Below, piece by piece: positions 17,125 to 26,613 of a DNA stretch of 36,987 nucleotides. The stretch's first letter is position 1. Each line of letters begins with the position of its first letter. Both the position numbers and the translations under genes were made by a program. This DNA is from Accumulibacter sp. (GTDB lineage Bacteria; Pseudomonadota; Gammaproteobacteria; Burkholderiales; Rhodocyclaceae): positions 1 to 36,987 of the forward strand of contig JAEUOJ010000040.1 in assembly GCA_016789495.1 (NCBI GenBank), given 5' to 3'. The notes beneath the pieces were generated by a model, which ran no database searches, had not been told where the DNA came from, and was given only the letters and a program-made list of their open reading frames with translations.

Positions 17125-18491
17125 CAGGCGGCCTCCTGGTCGAGCTCGTGGACGGCGTTGATGAACGCTTCGGCGCGATGCGCATAATTGTGGTACATAT
17201 CCATGCTGGCGCAGGCCGGCGAGAGCAGCACCGCGTCGCCGGAACGCGCTTGTGCGGCGCACCAGCCAACCGCTTCGGCCATATCGACGCAGTCGTGCAG
17301 TGGCACAGCGCAGTCCTCGAGAGCGGCTCTGATCGCCGGAGCGTCACGACCGAGCAAGGCCACCGCGCGGGCATGCGCGGCAACCGCCGATCGCAGTGGC
17401 GAAAAATCCTGACCTTTACCCTCGCCGCCGAGAATGATCGCCACCGGCCGGCCGAGCCCTTGCAATGCGGCGAGCGTCGCGCCGACATTGGTGCCCTTGG
17501 AATCGTCATAGAAATCGACTCCGGCCCGGTGGGCGACCCACTCGACGCGGTGCGCCAGCCCTTTGAAAGCGGCCAGTGCCGGCAAAACGCCTTGCGGCGC
17601 GATGCCGATGGCCTCGCAGAGCGCCAGGGCGGCCAAGGCGTTGGCGGCGTTGTGCCGACCGACCAGACGCAGATCGGTCAAGGCCAGCAGCCGTTGATCG
17701 CCCCGACAGAGCCAATGATCGGCGACGCCATAGTCGTTTGCCTGTAGCGCCGGACCGAGACCGAAGCTGATGACCCGGCGGTCGGGACGAGCAGCCAGCC
17801 AACTGCGTGGATCGTCACGGTTGAGAATCATCGCCCCGTCACCCTGAAAGACGCGCATTTTGCTGGCGGCATAGGCTTCGAAGCCAGGATAACGGTCGAG
17901 ATGATCCTCGCTGACGTTCAATAGCGTCGCCGCGTCGGCCGCAAGCGTATACGTGGTATCGAGCTGAAAACTGGATAATTCCAGCACCCAGGCCGCTGGC
18001 AACGCCGCGGCGTCGGCCGCGTCCATCAGCGCGTCGAGTGCGGCGGGACCGATGTTCCCGGCGACGCTGGTCGTCAGACCAGCCGACCGACACAAGGCGC
18101 CGGTCAAGGCGCTGGTGGTCGTTTTGCCGTTGCTACCGGTGATAGCGACAACTTTCGCCGTCGGCGTCAGCCGGCGGAGCGCCCAACTGAACAGTTCGAT
18201 TTCTGAGACCACGGGAATATTCCGTGCCTGGGCGCTACGGACCAGCGGGTTATCGAGCGGCACACCTGGCGAAATGGCGATCAGCTCGATACCCTTGGCC
18301 GCTTCATCGGCAAACGGACCGGTCCACACCGCGGCCTGCGGCGCCAACTGTTGCAAGAGCGGCAATTGCGGTGGGTGCTGACGACTGTCGGCCAGGCGTA
18401 ACCGCGCGCCCTGCCGGGTCAGCCATTTGGCCATCGCCAAGCCGCTTTCGCCCAGGCCGAGCACCAGCACCGATTTGCCGGACAAGTCCAT
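17124..18491 (-). CDS. murD: UDP-N-acetylmuramoylalanine--D-glutamate ligase MurD
   Basis: This 455-aa cytoplasmic enzyme adds D-Glu to UDP-MurNAc-L-Ala. The frame shows the Rossmann start KSVLVLGLGESGLAMAKWL, the ATP loop [35 protein letters not shown], the hinge motif GRHNAANALAA, and the C-terminal DDSKGTNVGAT and LLSPACASMDMY. Only one base separates the mraY stop from its ATG. Length is normal. Confidence 0.97.
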   Translation of the reverse strand: MDLSGKSVLVLGLGESGLAMAKWLTRQGARLRLADSRQHPPQLPLLQQLAPQAAVWTGPFADEAAKGIELIAISPGVPLDNPLVRSAQARNIPVVSEIELFSWALRRLTPTAKVVAITGSNGKTTTSALTGALCRSAGLTTSVAGNIGPAALDALMDAADAAALPAAWVLELSSFQLDTTYTLAADAATLLNVSEDHLDRYPGFEAYAASKMRVFQGDGAMILNRDDPRSWLAARPDRRVISFGLGPALQANDYGVADHWLCRGDQRLLALTDLRLVGRHNAANALAALALCEAIGIAPQGVLPALAAFKGLAHRVEWVAHRAGVDFYDDSKGTNVGATLAALQGLGRPVAIILGGEGKGQDFSPLRSAVAAHARAVALLGRDAPAIRAALEDCAVPLHDCVDMAEAVGWCAAQARSGDAVLLSPACASMDMYHNYAHRAEAFINAVHELDQEAA

Positions 18492-18492
18492 G

Positions 18493-19581
18493 TCAACGCA
18501 GCTTCAAGGTGGACAAACCGGCCAGCACCAACATGATGGTGATGATCCAGAAACGTACGACGACTTGTGTCTCCTTCCAGCCGCCGAGTTCGAAATGATG
18601 ATGCAATGGCGCCATGCGAAAGATTCGCCGTCCGCCGGACAATTTGAAATACAGCACCTGCGCGGCGACCGACAGCGTTTCGGCGACGAAAATGCCGCCC
18701 ATGATCGCCAGCACGATTTCCTGGCGGACGATGATCGCCACGGTGCCCAGCGCGGCGCCCAAGGCCAGCGCGCCGACATCGCCCATGAACACCTCGGCCG
18801 GATAGGCGTTGAACCACAGGAAACCGAGGCCCGCGCCGGCCATGGCGCCGAGAAAGATCGCCAGTTCGCCAGCGCCGGGAATATACGGCAGGAACAAATA
18901 CTTGGCGTAAACGGCGTTCCCGGCGACGTAAGCAAAGATGGCCAGCGCGTTGGCGATCATCACCGTCGGCATGATCGCCAGACCGTCGAGTCCGTCGGTG
19001 AGATTGACGGCGTTGCTGGTGCCGACGATGACCAGATAGCTGAGAACGACGAAACCGATCACGCCGAGCGGATACGAAATGGTCTTGAAAAACGGCACGA
19101 TCAACTGCAGTTGCGCGGGCGTGCTGGCGGTCAGGCCGAGATAGACGGCCACCGCCAGGCCGATGGCCGATTGCCAAAAATATTTCCAGCGCGCCGGCAG
19201 ACCGCGCGGATCGCGATGGACGACCTTTTGCCAATCATCATACCAGCCGATACCGCCGAAACCGAGTGTTACCAGTAACACCACCCACACGTAACGATTG
19301 CTCAAATCGCCCCAGAGCAAGGTGGTGGTGGCGATGGCGATCAGGATCAACGCTCCGCCCATGGTTGGCGTACCCGATTTGATCAGATGCGTTTGCGGGC
19401 CGTCATTGCGCACGGCCTGGCCGATCTTCTTCGCCGCCAGCCAGCGGATCACCGCAGGCCCGGCGAGAAAGGAAATGACCAGCGCGGTCATCGCCGCCAG
19501 CACCGTACGCAAGGTGATGTAATTGAAGACGTTGAAAGCTCGCACGTCCTGTGCCAGCCATTGGGTGAGCAGCAACAGCAT
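18493..19581 (-). CDS. mraY: Phospho-MurNAc-pentapeptide transferase MraY
   Basis: This 362-aa integral membrane enzyme transfers phospho-MurNAc-pentapeptide to undecaprenyl phosphate, giving lipid I. Visible are [20 protein letters not shown], the catalytic-aspartate motif [16 protein letters not shown], the loop [17 protein letters not shown], and [17 protein letters not shown]. About ten transmembrane segments are present. I start at the ATG overlapping the murF stop by one base. A GTG one codon earlier is possible but less likely. Confidence 0.97.
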   Translation of the reverse strand: MLLLLTQWLAQDVRAFNVFNYITLRTVLAAMTALVISFLAGPAVIRWLAAKKIGQAVRNDGPQTHLIKSGTPTMGGALILIAIATTTLLWGDLSNRYVWVVLLVTLGFGGIGWYDDWQKVVHRDPRGLPARWKYFWQSAIGLAVAVYLGLTASTPAQLQLIVPFFKTISYPLGVIGFVVLSYLVIVGTSNAVNLTDGLDGLAIMPTVMIANALAIFAYVAGNAVYAKYLFLPYIPGAGELAIFLGAMAGAGLGFLWFNAYPAEVFMGDVGALALGAALGTVAIIVRQEIVLAIMGGIFVAETLSVAAQVLYFKLSGGRRIFRMAPLHHHFELGGWKETQVVVRFWIITIMLVLAGLSTLKLR

Positions 19582-20957
19582 CACTGTTCTCCAAGAATGG
19601 GAGGCACGCCGATCGCGTCGGCAACCCGTTCCATGTGCATGAATCGCGAGCCTTTGACCAGCACGGTGGTTTGCGGGCCCATTTCGGCGTCCAGCGCGTC
19701 GATCAAGGCTTCAATCTTTTCGTAATGCTCGCCACCCGCGCCGAAATTGCGGGCGGCAAGAGCGCTTAAGGTTCCGAAAGCGAGCAGCCGGTCAATACCC
19801 TGGCTTTTGGCATAGCCACCGATTTCGTCGTGGAATTGTCCGCTCATCTCGCCGATTTCGCCCATGTCGCCCAATACCAGCACCTTTTTGCCGACCGTCG
19901 CGGCGAGCACATCGATCCCGGCTCTCACCGAATCCGGGTTGGCATTGTAAGTGTCGTCGAGCAGGACCGCTCCATGGCGCGCGGCACGGCGTTGCAAGCG
20001 GCCTTTGATGCCGCGAAATGCGCTCAGGCCGCTGGCGACATCGTCGAGCGAAACGCGGCTGGCCAGGCAGGCGGTGGCGGCGGCCAACGCGTTATAGGCG
20101 TTGTGCCGTCCCGGCAAAGCCAGGACCACCTCGCGCTCGCCAGCGGCGGTGCGCAGAAGCAAACGGCTTTCTAGACCGTGCGTCGACCACTCGCCGCGTA
20201 CATCGGCAGGACGCTCGATGCCAAAGGTCATCGGTCTGCAGGCGGCGCCGCATTGAGCACGCCATAATTCCGTCCAGCGATCATCAGCGCCGAATATCGC
20301 CACGCCGCCATCGATCAAGCCGCTGAAAATGCTACCTTTTTCTTCGGCGATTGCCGCCGTCGAGCCCAGGCCGGCCAGATGGGCACGCTGCGCATTGGTG
20401 ACCAGGGCGATATCCGGCCGGGCCAGGCCGGCCAGATAGGCGATTTCGCCGGGATGGTTCATGCCCATTTCGACCACTGCCGCGCGATGCTCGGCGGCCA
20501 ACTGGAACAAGGTCAGCGGCAAGCCAATGTCATTGTTGAGATTCCCCGACGTCGACAGCACGGCGTCGCCGTAAGCCGAGCGCAGGATGCTGGCGATCAT
20601 TTCCTTGGTCGTCGTCTTGCCGTTGCTACCAGTGACGGCGAGCAACGGCAAGGTGAATCGACGCCGCCAGTCCGCGGCCAGGGCGCCCAGCGCCAGACGG
20701 GTGTCAGCGACCCGCAACAGCGACAGCGTCGCATCGCAGGTCGCATCCTCGGCGACTATGGCGGCCACCGCACCCCGGGCCGCGGCGTTCGCCAGATAGT
20801 GGTGGCCATCGAAGGACTCGCCGCGCAAGGCAACAAACAACTGACCACCCTTGATCGTCCGGCTGTCGGTCGATACGCCGTGAAAGTTGACATTGCTGCC
20901 GACCAGCCTCCCGCTGGTGGCGCGTGCGGCGGCCAGCAGGTCCATGGCGATGGTCAT
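19581..20957 (-). CDS. murF: UDP-MurNAc-tripeptide--D-Ala-D-Ala ligase MurF
   Basis: This 458-aa ligase adds D-Ala-D-Ala to UDP-MurNAc-tripeptide to complete the pentapeptide precursor. Motifs are [17 protein letters not shown] (N-domain), the ATP loop [47 protein letters not shown] and [18 protein letters not shown]. The ATG overlaps the murE stop as ATGA. Confidence 0.97.
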   Translation of the reverse strand: MTIAMDLLAAARATSGRLVGSNVNFHGVSTDSRTIKGGQLFVALRGESFDGHHYLANAAARGAVAAIVAEDATCDATLSLLRVADTRLALGALAADWRRRFTLPLLAVTGSNGKTTTKEMIASILRSAYGDAVLSTSGNLNNDIGLPLTLFQLAAEHRAAVVEMGMNHPGEIAYLAGLARPDIALVTNAQRAHLAGLGSTAAIAEEKGSIFSGLIDGGVAIFGADDRWTELWRAQCGAACRPMTFGIERPADVRGEWSTHGLESRLLLRTAAGEREVVLALPGRHNAYNALAAATACLASRVSLDDVASGLSAFRGIKGRLQRRAARHGAVLLDDTYNANPDSVRAGIDVLAATVGKKVLVLGDMGEIGEMSGQFHDEIGGYAKSQGIDRLLAFGTLSALAARNFGAGGEHYEKIEALIDALDAEMGPQTTVLVKGSRFMHMERVADAIGVPPILGEQ

Positions 20958-22462
20958 GGCGCCGTCTCGTGCCGTGCGGCCAGCGCGGCACGCGCTTCAG
21001 CCAGATCGGAGAAGGGTTTGCGTACGCCAGCGATTTCCTGGTAGGGCTCGTGCCCCTTCCCGGCGATGAGAATGACCGCCGCCGGATGCGCGGCGAGAAT
21101 CGTCTGGCGAATCGCGCTACTGCGGTCAATGATCACTTCGGCTGTCGGGGCGCCAGCACGAATTTCGTCGAGGATGATCAATGGATCTTCGTGGCGTGGA
21201 TTATCGGTGCTCAACACGACGCGATCGGCCAGTCGGCTGGCGATTTCCCCCATCAGTGCCCGCTTGCCGCGATCACGATCGCCGCCACAGCCAAAAATGA
21301 CCGTCAAATCGGCGCCGCGCGCGCTCGCGGTCGGTCGCAACGCTTGCAAGGCATTCTGCAGTGCGTCCGGCGTGTGCGCGTAATCGACGACGATCAAGGG
21401 TTCGTTGGCACCGCCAACGCGCTCGAGGCGACCGGGTGGCGAGCGCAGGGCGGCAAACCGCTCGGCGATATCTTTGGGGCTCAAACCGGCATCGACCAGC
21501 ACCGCGGCGACGGCCAGCAGATTGGAAACATTGTATCGTCCGAGCAGTTGCGTTTCGACCATCGTCCGACCCGCCGGCGTGCATAGTCGAAAGCGCAGGC
21601 CGTCGATGGTTTCGGCGACCATTTCGGCGCGAATCGTTGCCGACTGCCAGCCCGGTGTGTCGGTTTGGCTATATCCCAGCAATTTGCTGGCCGTGGTTCG
21701 CGCGGCGATTTCGGGGCCAAGAGGATCGTCGAGATTGCATATCGCCAGACGAAGTTTAGGCCAGGTGAATAACCTGACCTTCGCCTCGGCGTAGGCGGCC
21801 ATCGTCTTGTGGTAATCGAGATGATCGCGAGTCAGATTGGTGAAAATGGCACAGTCGACCCTCGCGCCGTCGAGACGTCCTTCTGCGATGCCGATCGAGC
21901 TGGCTTCGAGAGCGCAGACCTGCACGCCACTTTTCGAAAAGTCCGCCAACAACCGGGTCAGCGTGGTCGCTTCGGGAGTGGTGAAGCCCGTTTCGACCGT
22001 CTCGCCCAACATGCCGGCGCCAAGTGTGCCAATCACGGCGCATCGGCGCGGATGCGATTGGGCGATCCACTGCGTCACGCTGGTCTTGCCGTTGGTGCCG
22101 GTCACCGCCAACAACGGCAGTCGCTCGGACGGGCGCCCATGAATCGCATGTGCCAGCGGGCCTCGGAGCTGGCGTAAGCCATGCACCGGCAGGTTGGTGA
22201 TGGCCCAATTGCTTTGCCAGGTGAATTGATCGGCGCCGGTCATCGACGCCTCCCAAAGTACAGCGACGGCGCCTTTGGCTATTGCCTCGGAAATATGATT
22301 GCGGCCGTCGGCCAAGTCTCCGGGGTAGGCGAGAAAGAGGTCGCCGGCCTGCACCTGCCGACTGTCATCGGACACACCGGTCGGCAATACGCCGAGCGTT
22401 GCCAGGCGATCGACATACACGACGCCTGGATCATCGGAGTGGGGTAGCATCGAAGGATTCAC
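20954..22462 (-). CDS. murE: UDP-MurNAc-L-Ala-D-Glu--meso-DAP ligase MurE
   Basis: This 502-aa ligase adds the third stem residue. The ATP loop is LLAVTGTNGKTSVTQWIA. FTNLTRDHLDYH and VDYAHTPDALQNAL are also present. The motif DNPRHEDP is the signature of meso-diaminopimelate-specific enzymes, as expected for a Gram-negative. I use the GTG at 22462 because it overlaps the ftsI stop as GTGA. An ATG four codons later (22450) is an alternative. Confidence 0.97.
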   Translation of the reverse strand: MNPSMLPHSDDPGVVYVDRLATLGVLPTGVSDDSRQVQAGDLFLAYPGDLADGRNHISEAIAKGAVAVLWEASMTGADQFTWQSNWAITNLPVHGLRQLRGPLAHAIHGRPSERLPLLAVTGTNGKTSVTQWIAQSHPRRCAVIGTLGAGMLGETVETGFTTPEATTLTRLLADFSKSGVQVCALEASSIGIAEGRLDGARVDCAIFTNLTRDHLDYHKTMAAYAEAKVRLFTWPKLRLAICNLDDPLGPEIAARTTASKLLGYSQTDTPGWQSATIRAEMVAETIDGLRFRLCTPAGRTMVETQLLGRYNVSNLLAVAAVLVDAGLSPKDIAERFAALRSPPGRLERVGGANEPLIVVDYAHTPDALQNALQALRPTASARGADLTVIFGCGGDRDRGKRALMGEIASRLADRVVLSTDNPRHEDPLIILDEIRAGAPTAEVIIDRSSAIRQTILAAHPAAVILIAGKGHEPYQEIAGVRKPFSDLAEARAALAARHETAP

Positions 22463-24213
22463 AGCTTGGCTTTGGTTGCAGGCGTCGGCTTCTGACTTTG
22501 CGCCACCTGCAGCGGCGAGTCCGGCGCGATGCCCAGGGTTCGCAACGAATTGCCCATCACGCCGGCAAACACCGGCGCGGCCACGTCGCCGCCGTAGTGC
22601 TGGCCGGCCGAAGGTTCGTCGATCATCACCGCGACGATCAATCGAGGCGCCGAGGCCGGCGCGAAGCCAACAAAAGATGAAATGTATTTTTTGTTGTAGC
22701 GACCATTTTCCAATTTGTAGGCGGTGCCCGTTTTACCGGCGACCCGGTAACCCGGGATTTGCGCTTTCGGCGCCGTGCCGCCTGGCAAAACGGCCATTTC
22801 AAGCATTGCACGCACTTCTCGGGCGGTCTTCGGTGCGAAAACCCGCGTTCCGGCGGTCGGAGCTGCATCGACGCGCATCAGCGACAACGGCAGAACGTCG
22901 CCATCACGGGCAAAGGCGGTATAGGCGCGAGCCAGCTGGATCAACGAGACGGAAATGCCATGACCATAAGACATGGTTGCCTGTTCGATCGGACGCCAGC
23001 TTTTCCAGGGCCGGACCCGACCGCTTACTTCGCCAGGGAAGCCCAGTTGAGGACTGTGACCGAAACCGATGTCGCTGAACATCTGCCACATTTTCTGCGC
23101 GGGCAAAAGGGCGGCGATTTTTGCCGCGCCGACATTCGATGATTTCTGGATCACTTGCGCCACTGTCAGCGCGCCATGCGGATGGGCGTCGGAAATGGTT
23201 GCCGAGCCGATGGTCAGGCGACCGGGGGCGCAATTGATGATCGTGTCGTAACGCACTTTGTTGTTGTCCAATGCCAAGGCGATGGCAAATGGTTTGAGCG
23301 TCGAACCCGGTTCAAAGGTGTCGGTGACCGCCCGGTTGCGCAACTGCGCGCCGGAAAGCGATTCGCGATTGTTCGGGTTGTACGTTGGCCAGTTGGCCAG
23401 GGCGAGAATCTCGCCGGTGCGCACATCAACCACCACCACGCCGCCCGCCTTGGCCTTATTTTCGGCGATGGCCTGTTTCAGGTGACTGTAGGCCAGGTAT
23501 TGGATTTTCGAATCCAGCGCCAACAGAATGTCCTTGCCATCCTGCGGGGGCTTTACCGAGCCGACGTCTTCGACAATCTGCCCGCGCCGATCCTTGATCA
23601 CGCTGCGGCTGCCGACTTGGCCAAGCAACTGCTGATGAAACGCCAGCTCGGCACCTTCAAGCCCTTTGTCATCGACGCCGGTGAATCCAACCATATGCGC
23701 GGTCATTTCGCCGGTCGGATAAAACCGGCGGTATTCCTTGTCTTGACCGATTCCCGGCAATTTCATGGCCGCGACCTGATCGGCGATCGGCGGCGGAATC
23801 TGGCGCCGCAGGAAGACGAAGCTCTTTTCCTTGTCCAGTTTCTGAGCCAGATGCTTGGCATCGGTTTCCAGGAGCGACGCCAGTTGTCTGGTCTGTTCGG
23901 GCGAGAGCGTGGTGGCCGACGGAACGGCCCAAATCGATTTCATCGGTGTCGAAATGGCCAGCACATCGCCATGACGATCGGCGATGCGACCCCGCGAGGC
24001 GGAAATTTCAATGTCCCGGCGATAACGGGATTCGCCTTTTTCCTGCAGAAAATCGTTATTCAGCACCTGCAGATAAAAGGCGCGACCGATCAGCACCGCG
24101 AACGAAGCGAGAAGCAGCAAAGCCATCAGCCGTGAGCGCCAAGGCGGCAGACTCAGGCGCAATAACGGACTTTCAGCGAATTTATGGGCTACCTGGTTTT
24201 TGAATCTGATCAT
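22459..24213 (-). CDS. ftsI: Septal transpeptidase FtsI (PBP3)
   Basis: This 584-aa class B penicillin-binding protein cross-links septal peptidoglycan as the partner of FtsW. It has a short cytoplasmic N-terminus, a transmembrane segment at about 30-50, and a pedestal domain with ASRGRIADRHGDVLAIS. The transpeptidase domain has the active-site serine in STLK (304-307), SSN (358-360) and KTGT (494-497). The ATG overlaps the ftsL stop as ATGA. All three penicillin-binding motifs are intact. Confidence 0.98.
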   Translation of the reverse strand: MIRFKNQVAHKFAESPLLRLSLPPWRSRLMALLLLASFAVLIGRAFYLQVLNNDFLQEKGESRYRRDIEISASRGRIADRHGDVLAISTPMKSIWAVPSATTLSPEQTRQLASLLETDAKHLAQKLDKEKSFVFLRRQIPPPIADQVAAMKLPGIGQDKEYRRFYPTGEMTAHMVGFTGVDDKGLEGAELAFHQQLLGQVGSRSVIKDRRGQIVEDVGSVKPPQDGKDILLALDSKIQYLAYSHLKQAIAENKAKAGGVVVVDVRTGEILALANWPTYNPNNRESLSGAQLRNRAVTDTFEPGSTLKPFAIALALDNNKVRYDTIINCAPGRLTIGSATISDAHPHGALTVAQVIQKSSNVGAAKIAALLPAQKMWQMFSDIGFGHSPQLGFPGEVSGRVRPWKSWRPIEQATMSYGHGISVSLIQLARAYTAFARDGDVLPLSLMRVDAAPTAGTRVFAPKTAREVRAMLEMAVLPGGTAPKAQIPGYRVAGKTGTAYKLENGRYNKKYISSFVGFAPASAPRLIVAVMIDEPSAGQHYGGDVAAPVFAGVMGNSLRTLGIAPDSPLQVAQSQKPTPATKAKL

Positions 24214-24488
24214 CTCGTCGATCCTCCAGTGGGGGACACGGCGATGGTCTTGCCTACTTCCGGCATATTCATTCTGAGTCTGTCGCGAGCGATCTTTTCG
24301 ATGCGGGGCGAGGTTCCCCAGGTGGATAATTCCAGTTGCAACTGACCGAACTCGACTTCGAGCTGGCGCGCACGTTCCTGTTCGGCTTCGAGCGCCTGGA
24401 AAAGCTTGCGCGCCTTATGCTGCGAAGTGACCAGGCCAAGACTGCACAGAAGCACGGCCAGCAGCAGGATGACATTCAGGCGGATCAT
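24210..24488 (-). CDS. ftsL: Cell division protein FtsL
   Basis: This 92-aa small bitopic protein has a hydrophobic N-terminal segment (NVILLLAVLLCSLGLV) followed by a periplasmic coiled coil rich in Glu, Gln and Leu (LFQALEAEQERARQLEVEFG). It ends with an FtsL-type segment containing IEKIARDRLRMNMPE. It joins FtsB and FtsQ to activate FtsWI. One base separates it from the rsmH stop, and it overlaps ftsI. FtsL is poorly conserved, so the call rests on size, topology, the terminal motif and position. Confidence 0.93.
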   Translation of the reverse strand: MIRLNVILLLAVLLCSLGLVTSQHKARKLFQALEAEQERARQLEVEFGQLQLELSTWGTSPRIEKIARDRLRMNMPEVGKTIAVSPTGGSTR

Positions 24489-24489
24489 T

Positions 24490-25440
24490 TCAAGCGGCTT
24501 GTAAAGCGAGTTTTTCGGCTACGCGCATTACCGCGCTCCGCGCCCGCGGGTTGCCGACAATCTCCTCATCGCTGGCCTTGACCGGCTTGCCGATCAGCCG
24601 CAGGCGCGGCGATGGCAGGTCGACATCGCGCAAGGGCATTTTCTTCGGCGCCTGATCAGGGCACGCCTGGTCGCGCAAAAAATGCTTGACCAGGCGGTCT
24701 TCAAGCGAATGAAAACAGATCACCACCAACCGTCCGCCGTTCTTCAAAGCGGCGAGCGCTTGCGGCAAGACTAGCGTGAGTTGATCGAGTTCTTGATTGA
24801 TATGAATCCGTAGAGCTTGAAAGGTCCGTGTTGCCGGATCCTGACCGGGCTCGCGGGTCCGCACGGTTTCGCGTACGAGCGACGCCAGTTGCCCCGTGGT
24901 TGACAGCGGTTTTTCTCGCCTAACAGCCACAATCTTCTTTGCAATCTGGAAAGCAAACCGTTCTTCACCATAATTTCTGATTACCTCCGTAATTTCTTCG
25001 ACGCTTGCTCGCAACAACCATTGCGCCGCCGTCTCGCCGCGCGTGGGATCCATGCGCATGTCCAGGGGGGCGTCGTAACGAAAGCTGAAACCTCTCGCTC
25101 CATCGTCGAGTTGCGGCGACGACACGCCAATGTCGAGCAGCACACCGTCAACTCCGTTCACCACCGGAATGTCGACTGCCGCCAGAGCCAGACTCAGATT
25201 GCCGAAATTCTGGTGCAGAACCTGTAGACGGCCATCGGCCGATTGTTGCCCCAAGGCCACGGCTTGCGGATCACGGTCGAGCGCCAGCAGCCGCCCGTGC
25301 GGTCCAAGCTGCGCCAGAATCGCCAGGCTATGGCCGCCGCCGCCGTACGTACCATCGACATATGTTCCCGAAGGCGTGATCGACAAGGCCTCGATCGCCT
25401 CCCGCAACAGGACGCTGCGATGAGCTCCGGCGACGATCAC
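24490..25440 (-). CDS. rsmH: 16S rRNA m4C1402 methyltransferase RsmH
   Basis: This 316-aa AdoMet-dependent enzyme (formerly MraW) methylates N4 of C1402 in 16S rRNA. RsmI, also in this window, methylates the 2'-O of the same nucleotide. Motifs are [29 protein letters not shown] (AdoMet loop), [15 protein letters not shown] and [13 protein letters not shown]. It starts with a GTG that overlaps the mraZ stop as GTGA. Confidence 0.97.
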   Translation of the reverse strand: MIVAGAHRSVLLREAIEALSITPSGTYVDGTYGGGGHSLAILAQLGPHGRLLALDRDPQAVALGQQSADGRLQVLHQNFGNLSLALAAVDIPVVNGVDGVLLDIGVSSPQLDDGARGFSFRYDAPLDMRMDPTRGETAAQWLLRASVEEITEVIRNYGEERFAFQIAKKIVAVRREKPLSTTGQLASLVRETVRTREPGQDPATRTFQALRIHINQELDQLTLVLPQALAALKNGGRLVVICFHSLEDRLVKHFLRDQACPDQAPKKMPLRDVDLPSPRLRLIGKPVKASDEEIVGNPRARSAVMRVAEKLALQAA

Positions 25441-25886
25441 AGCGCCAGATCTCCAAGATCCTGCGGTAACGACAACTCGTCGCCCAAGGCGAGGAAGGTG
25501 GCTTGTTGCGCTTGCCAGCCGGCGTCGGACCAGATTTCGAAATGACTTCCCTGGCCGACCAACCAGACTTCCTTTTCTAGTTGGGCGAAACGACGCAACT
25601 CAGGAGCGATCAGCAAGCGGCCCGCGGCGTCCATTTCCTCCTCGCGGGCATTGCCGACCAGCAAGCGCTTGATTGCCGCCGACTTCGGGTTGAGGCTGGA
25701 GGCCGCCAAAACCTTGTCGCGAATGGGTTCCCATGCCGGCTCGGGGTAGAGCAACAAGCAACGATGAGGGTGGGCGGTGACAATGAGCAAGCCGTTGGCC
25801 GCCAATGCGAGCGCTTCCCGGTAGCGCGCCGGAATGGCCAGCCTGCCTTTTGCATCGAGGTTTAACGCCGCCGCGCCTTGGAACAT
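25437..25886 (-). CDS. mraZ: Transcriptional regulator MraZ
   Basis: This 149-aa protein has two AbrB-like halves, each with the family D-x-x-x-R signature: [13 protein letters not shown] near the N-terminus and [13 protein letters not shown] in the second half. In E. coli, MraZ binds repeats upstream of its own gene and represses the dcw cluster. Matching repeats lie just upstream here. The ATG at 25886 is the natural family start; earlier in-frame codons extend into the operator. AAGGAG lies about 12 bases upstream, rather far for a ribosome-binding site. Confidence 0.95.
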   Translation of the reverse strand: MFQGAAALNLDAKGRLAIPARYREALALAANGLLIVTAHPHRCLLLYPEPAWEPIRDKVLAASSLNPKSAAIKRLLVGNAREEEMDAAGRLLIAPELRRFAQLEKEVWLVGQGSHFEIWSDAGWQAQQATFLALGDELSLPQDLGDLAL

Positions 25887-25933
25887 CAAAATGAGGAACT
25901 CCTTGCTTCGTCTGCCCGAAAAGCGGATAGTTG

Positions 25934-25959
25934 CCCCACTTTTCACCACAAGTCACCAC
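25934..25959 (-). promoter_or_regulatory. MraZ-type operator: three direct repeats
   Basis: Read on the minus strand, this is GTGGTGACTT, GTGGTGAAAA, then GTGGGG, three direct repeats with an exact 10-bp period. They lie 48-73 bases upstream of the mraZ ATG. E. coli MraZ recognises TGGGN units spaced by five bases, so period and core match. The promoter should be nearby, probably between 25960 and 26060, where TTGACG and AT-rich segments occur. I could not fix a -35/-10 pair. Confidence 0.7.
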
Positions 25960-26097
25960 TTTACGACAAACATTCTCTGGGCGCAATAGGGAGATAAAAC
26001 ATTTTTATCAATAGTGACAAGCACTTATCGTCAATATCCGAGCTGTCTCTATAACAAGGCATTAGTGCTGGTAAAACAGGGCTGGAGCAGCAAAAAA

Positions 26098-26114
26098 TTA
26101 ATGTGAAACATTAA
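26098..26114. repeat. AT-rich inverted repeat upstream of the dcw promoter region
   Basis: TTAATGT-GAA-ACATTAA is a perfect 7-bp hyphenated palindrome. It sits between rnpB and mraZ, about 210 bases before the mraZ ATG. It could be a regulator site or part of a weak rnpB terminator. Function unknown. Confidence 0.45.
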
Positions 26115-26142
26115 CTATTGGATTTAATTTGATGGAGCGAAT

Positions 26143-26163
26143 TCCGGGCTGAAACTGCCCGGA
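26143..26163 (-). terminator. Hairpin downstream of rnpB, possible terminator or processing signal
   Basis: TCCGGGC and GCCCGGA form a perfect 7-bp stem around a 7-base loop, about 80 bases beyond the rnpB 3' end. No run of T follows directly on the minus strand, so intrinsic termination is uncertain. Confidence 0.35.
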
Positions 26164-26237
26164 GCACGAGCAAGCGCGGCCGTCTGCCGGCAAAGCCAGC
26201 GCCTCCGTCAGGAGGTCGTCGAAGTAGGGGGTGGGGG

Positions 26238-26602
26238 ATGGGAAGCCGGTCGATAAGCCGGGTTCTGTCGTGGACAGCCATTCATCTAGACAGGCTGTCA
26301 CCAGCCTGTTCAAGCAGCCTACCCGGAAGCGACGCGAGCCACGCCAATGCTTCCCTATTCGGCCTTGCTCCAGATGGGGTTTGCCGTGCCGTCCGTGTTA
26401 CCACGGCCGCGGTGAGCTCTTACCTCGCCGTTTCACCCTTGCCTGTCTTCGGTCGAGGACATGGGCGGTTTGTTTTCTGTGGCACTTTCCGTCACCTCAC
26501 GGTGCCCGGCGATTAACCGGCATCCTGCTCTGCGGAGCCCGGACTTTCCTCTCGGCACAAGGTTTGCACCTGGTTCCCAGCGGCTGCCTGACCAGCTTCC
26601 CG
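26238..26602 (-). ncRNA. rnpB: RNase P RNA (bacterial class A)
   Basis: This is the catalytic RNA that trims tRNA 5' leaders, about 365 nt. On the minus strand the 5' end GGGAAGCTGGTCAGGCAGCC pairs with the 3' end GACCGGCTTCCC (helix P1). The near-universal GAGAGGAAAGTCCGGGCTCC (CR-I) follows soon after the 5' end. The middle holds ACAGAAAACAAACCGCC and GGTAAGAGCTCACCG. The 3' part has GACAGAACCCGGCTTATCG, the CCA-pairing and P4 region. Ends are placed from P1 pairing, with a few bases of uncertainty. Any protein frames called here are spurious. Confidence 0.96.
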
Positions 26603-26607
26603 CGACG

Positions 26608-26613
26608 ATTATA
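26608..26613 (-). promoter_or_regulatory. -10 box of rnpB
   Basis: A perfect TATAAT on the minus strand lies about six bases upstream of the rnpB 5' end. No good -35 hexamer is evident at 16-18 bases. The box contains the TAA stop codon (26609-26611) of the upstream DUF3025 gene. Confidence 0.65.

Noticed and set aside
14909..17509. 866-codon minus-strand frame
   Set aside because: Only its last 352 codons are MurG. The rest reads ftsW and murD out of frame and happens to lack stops.
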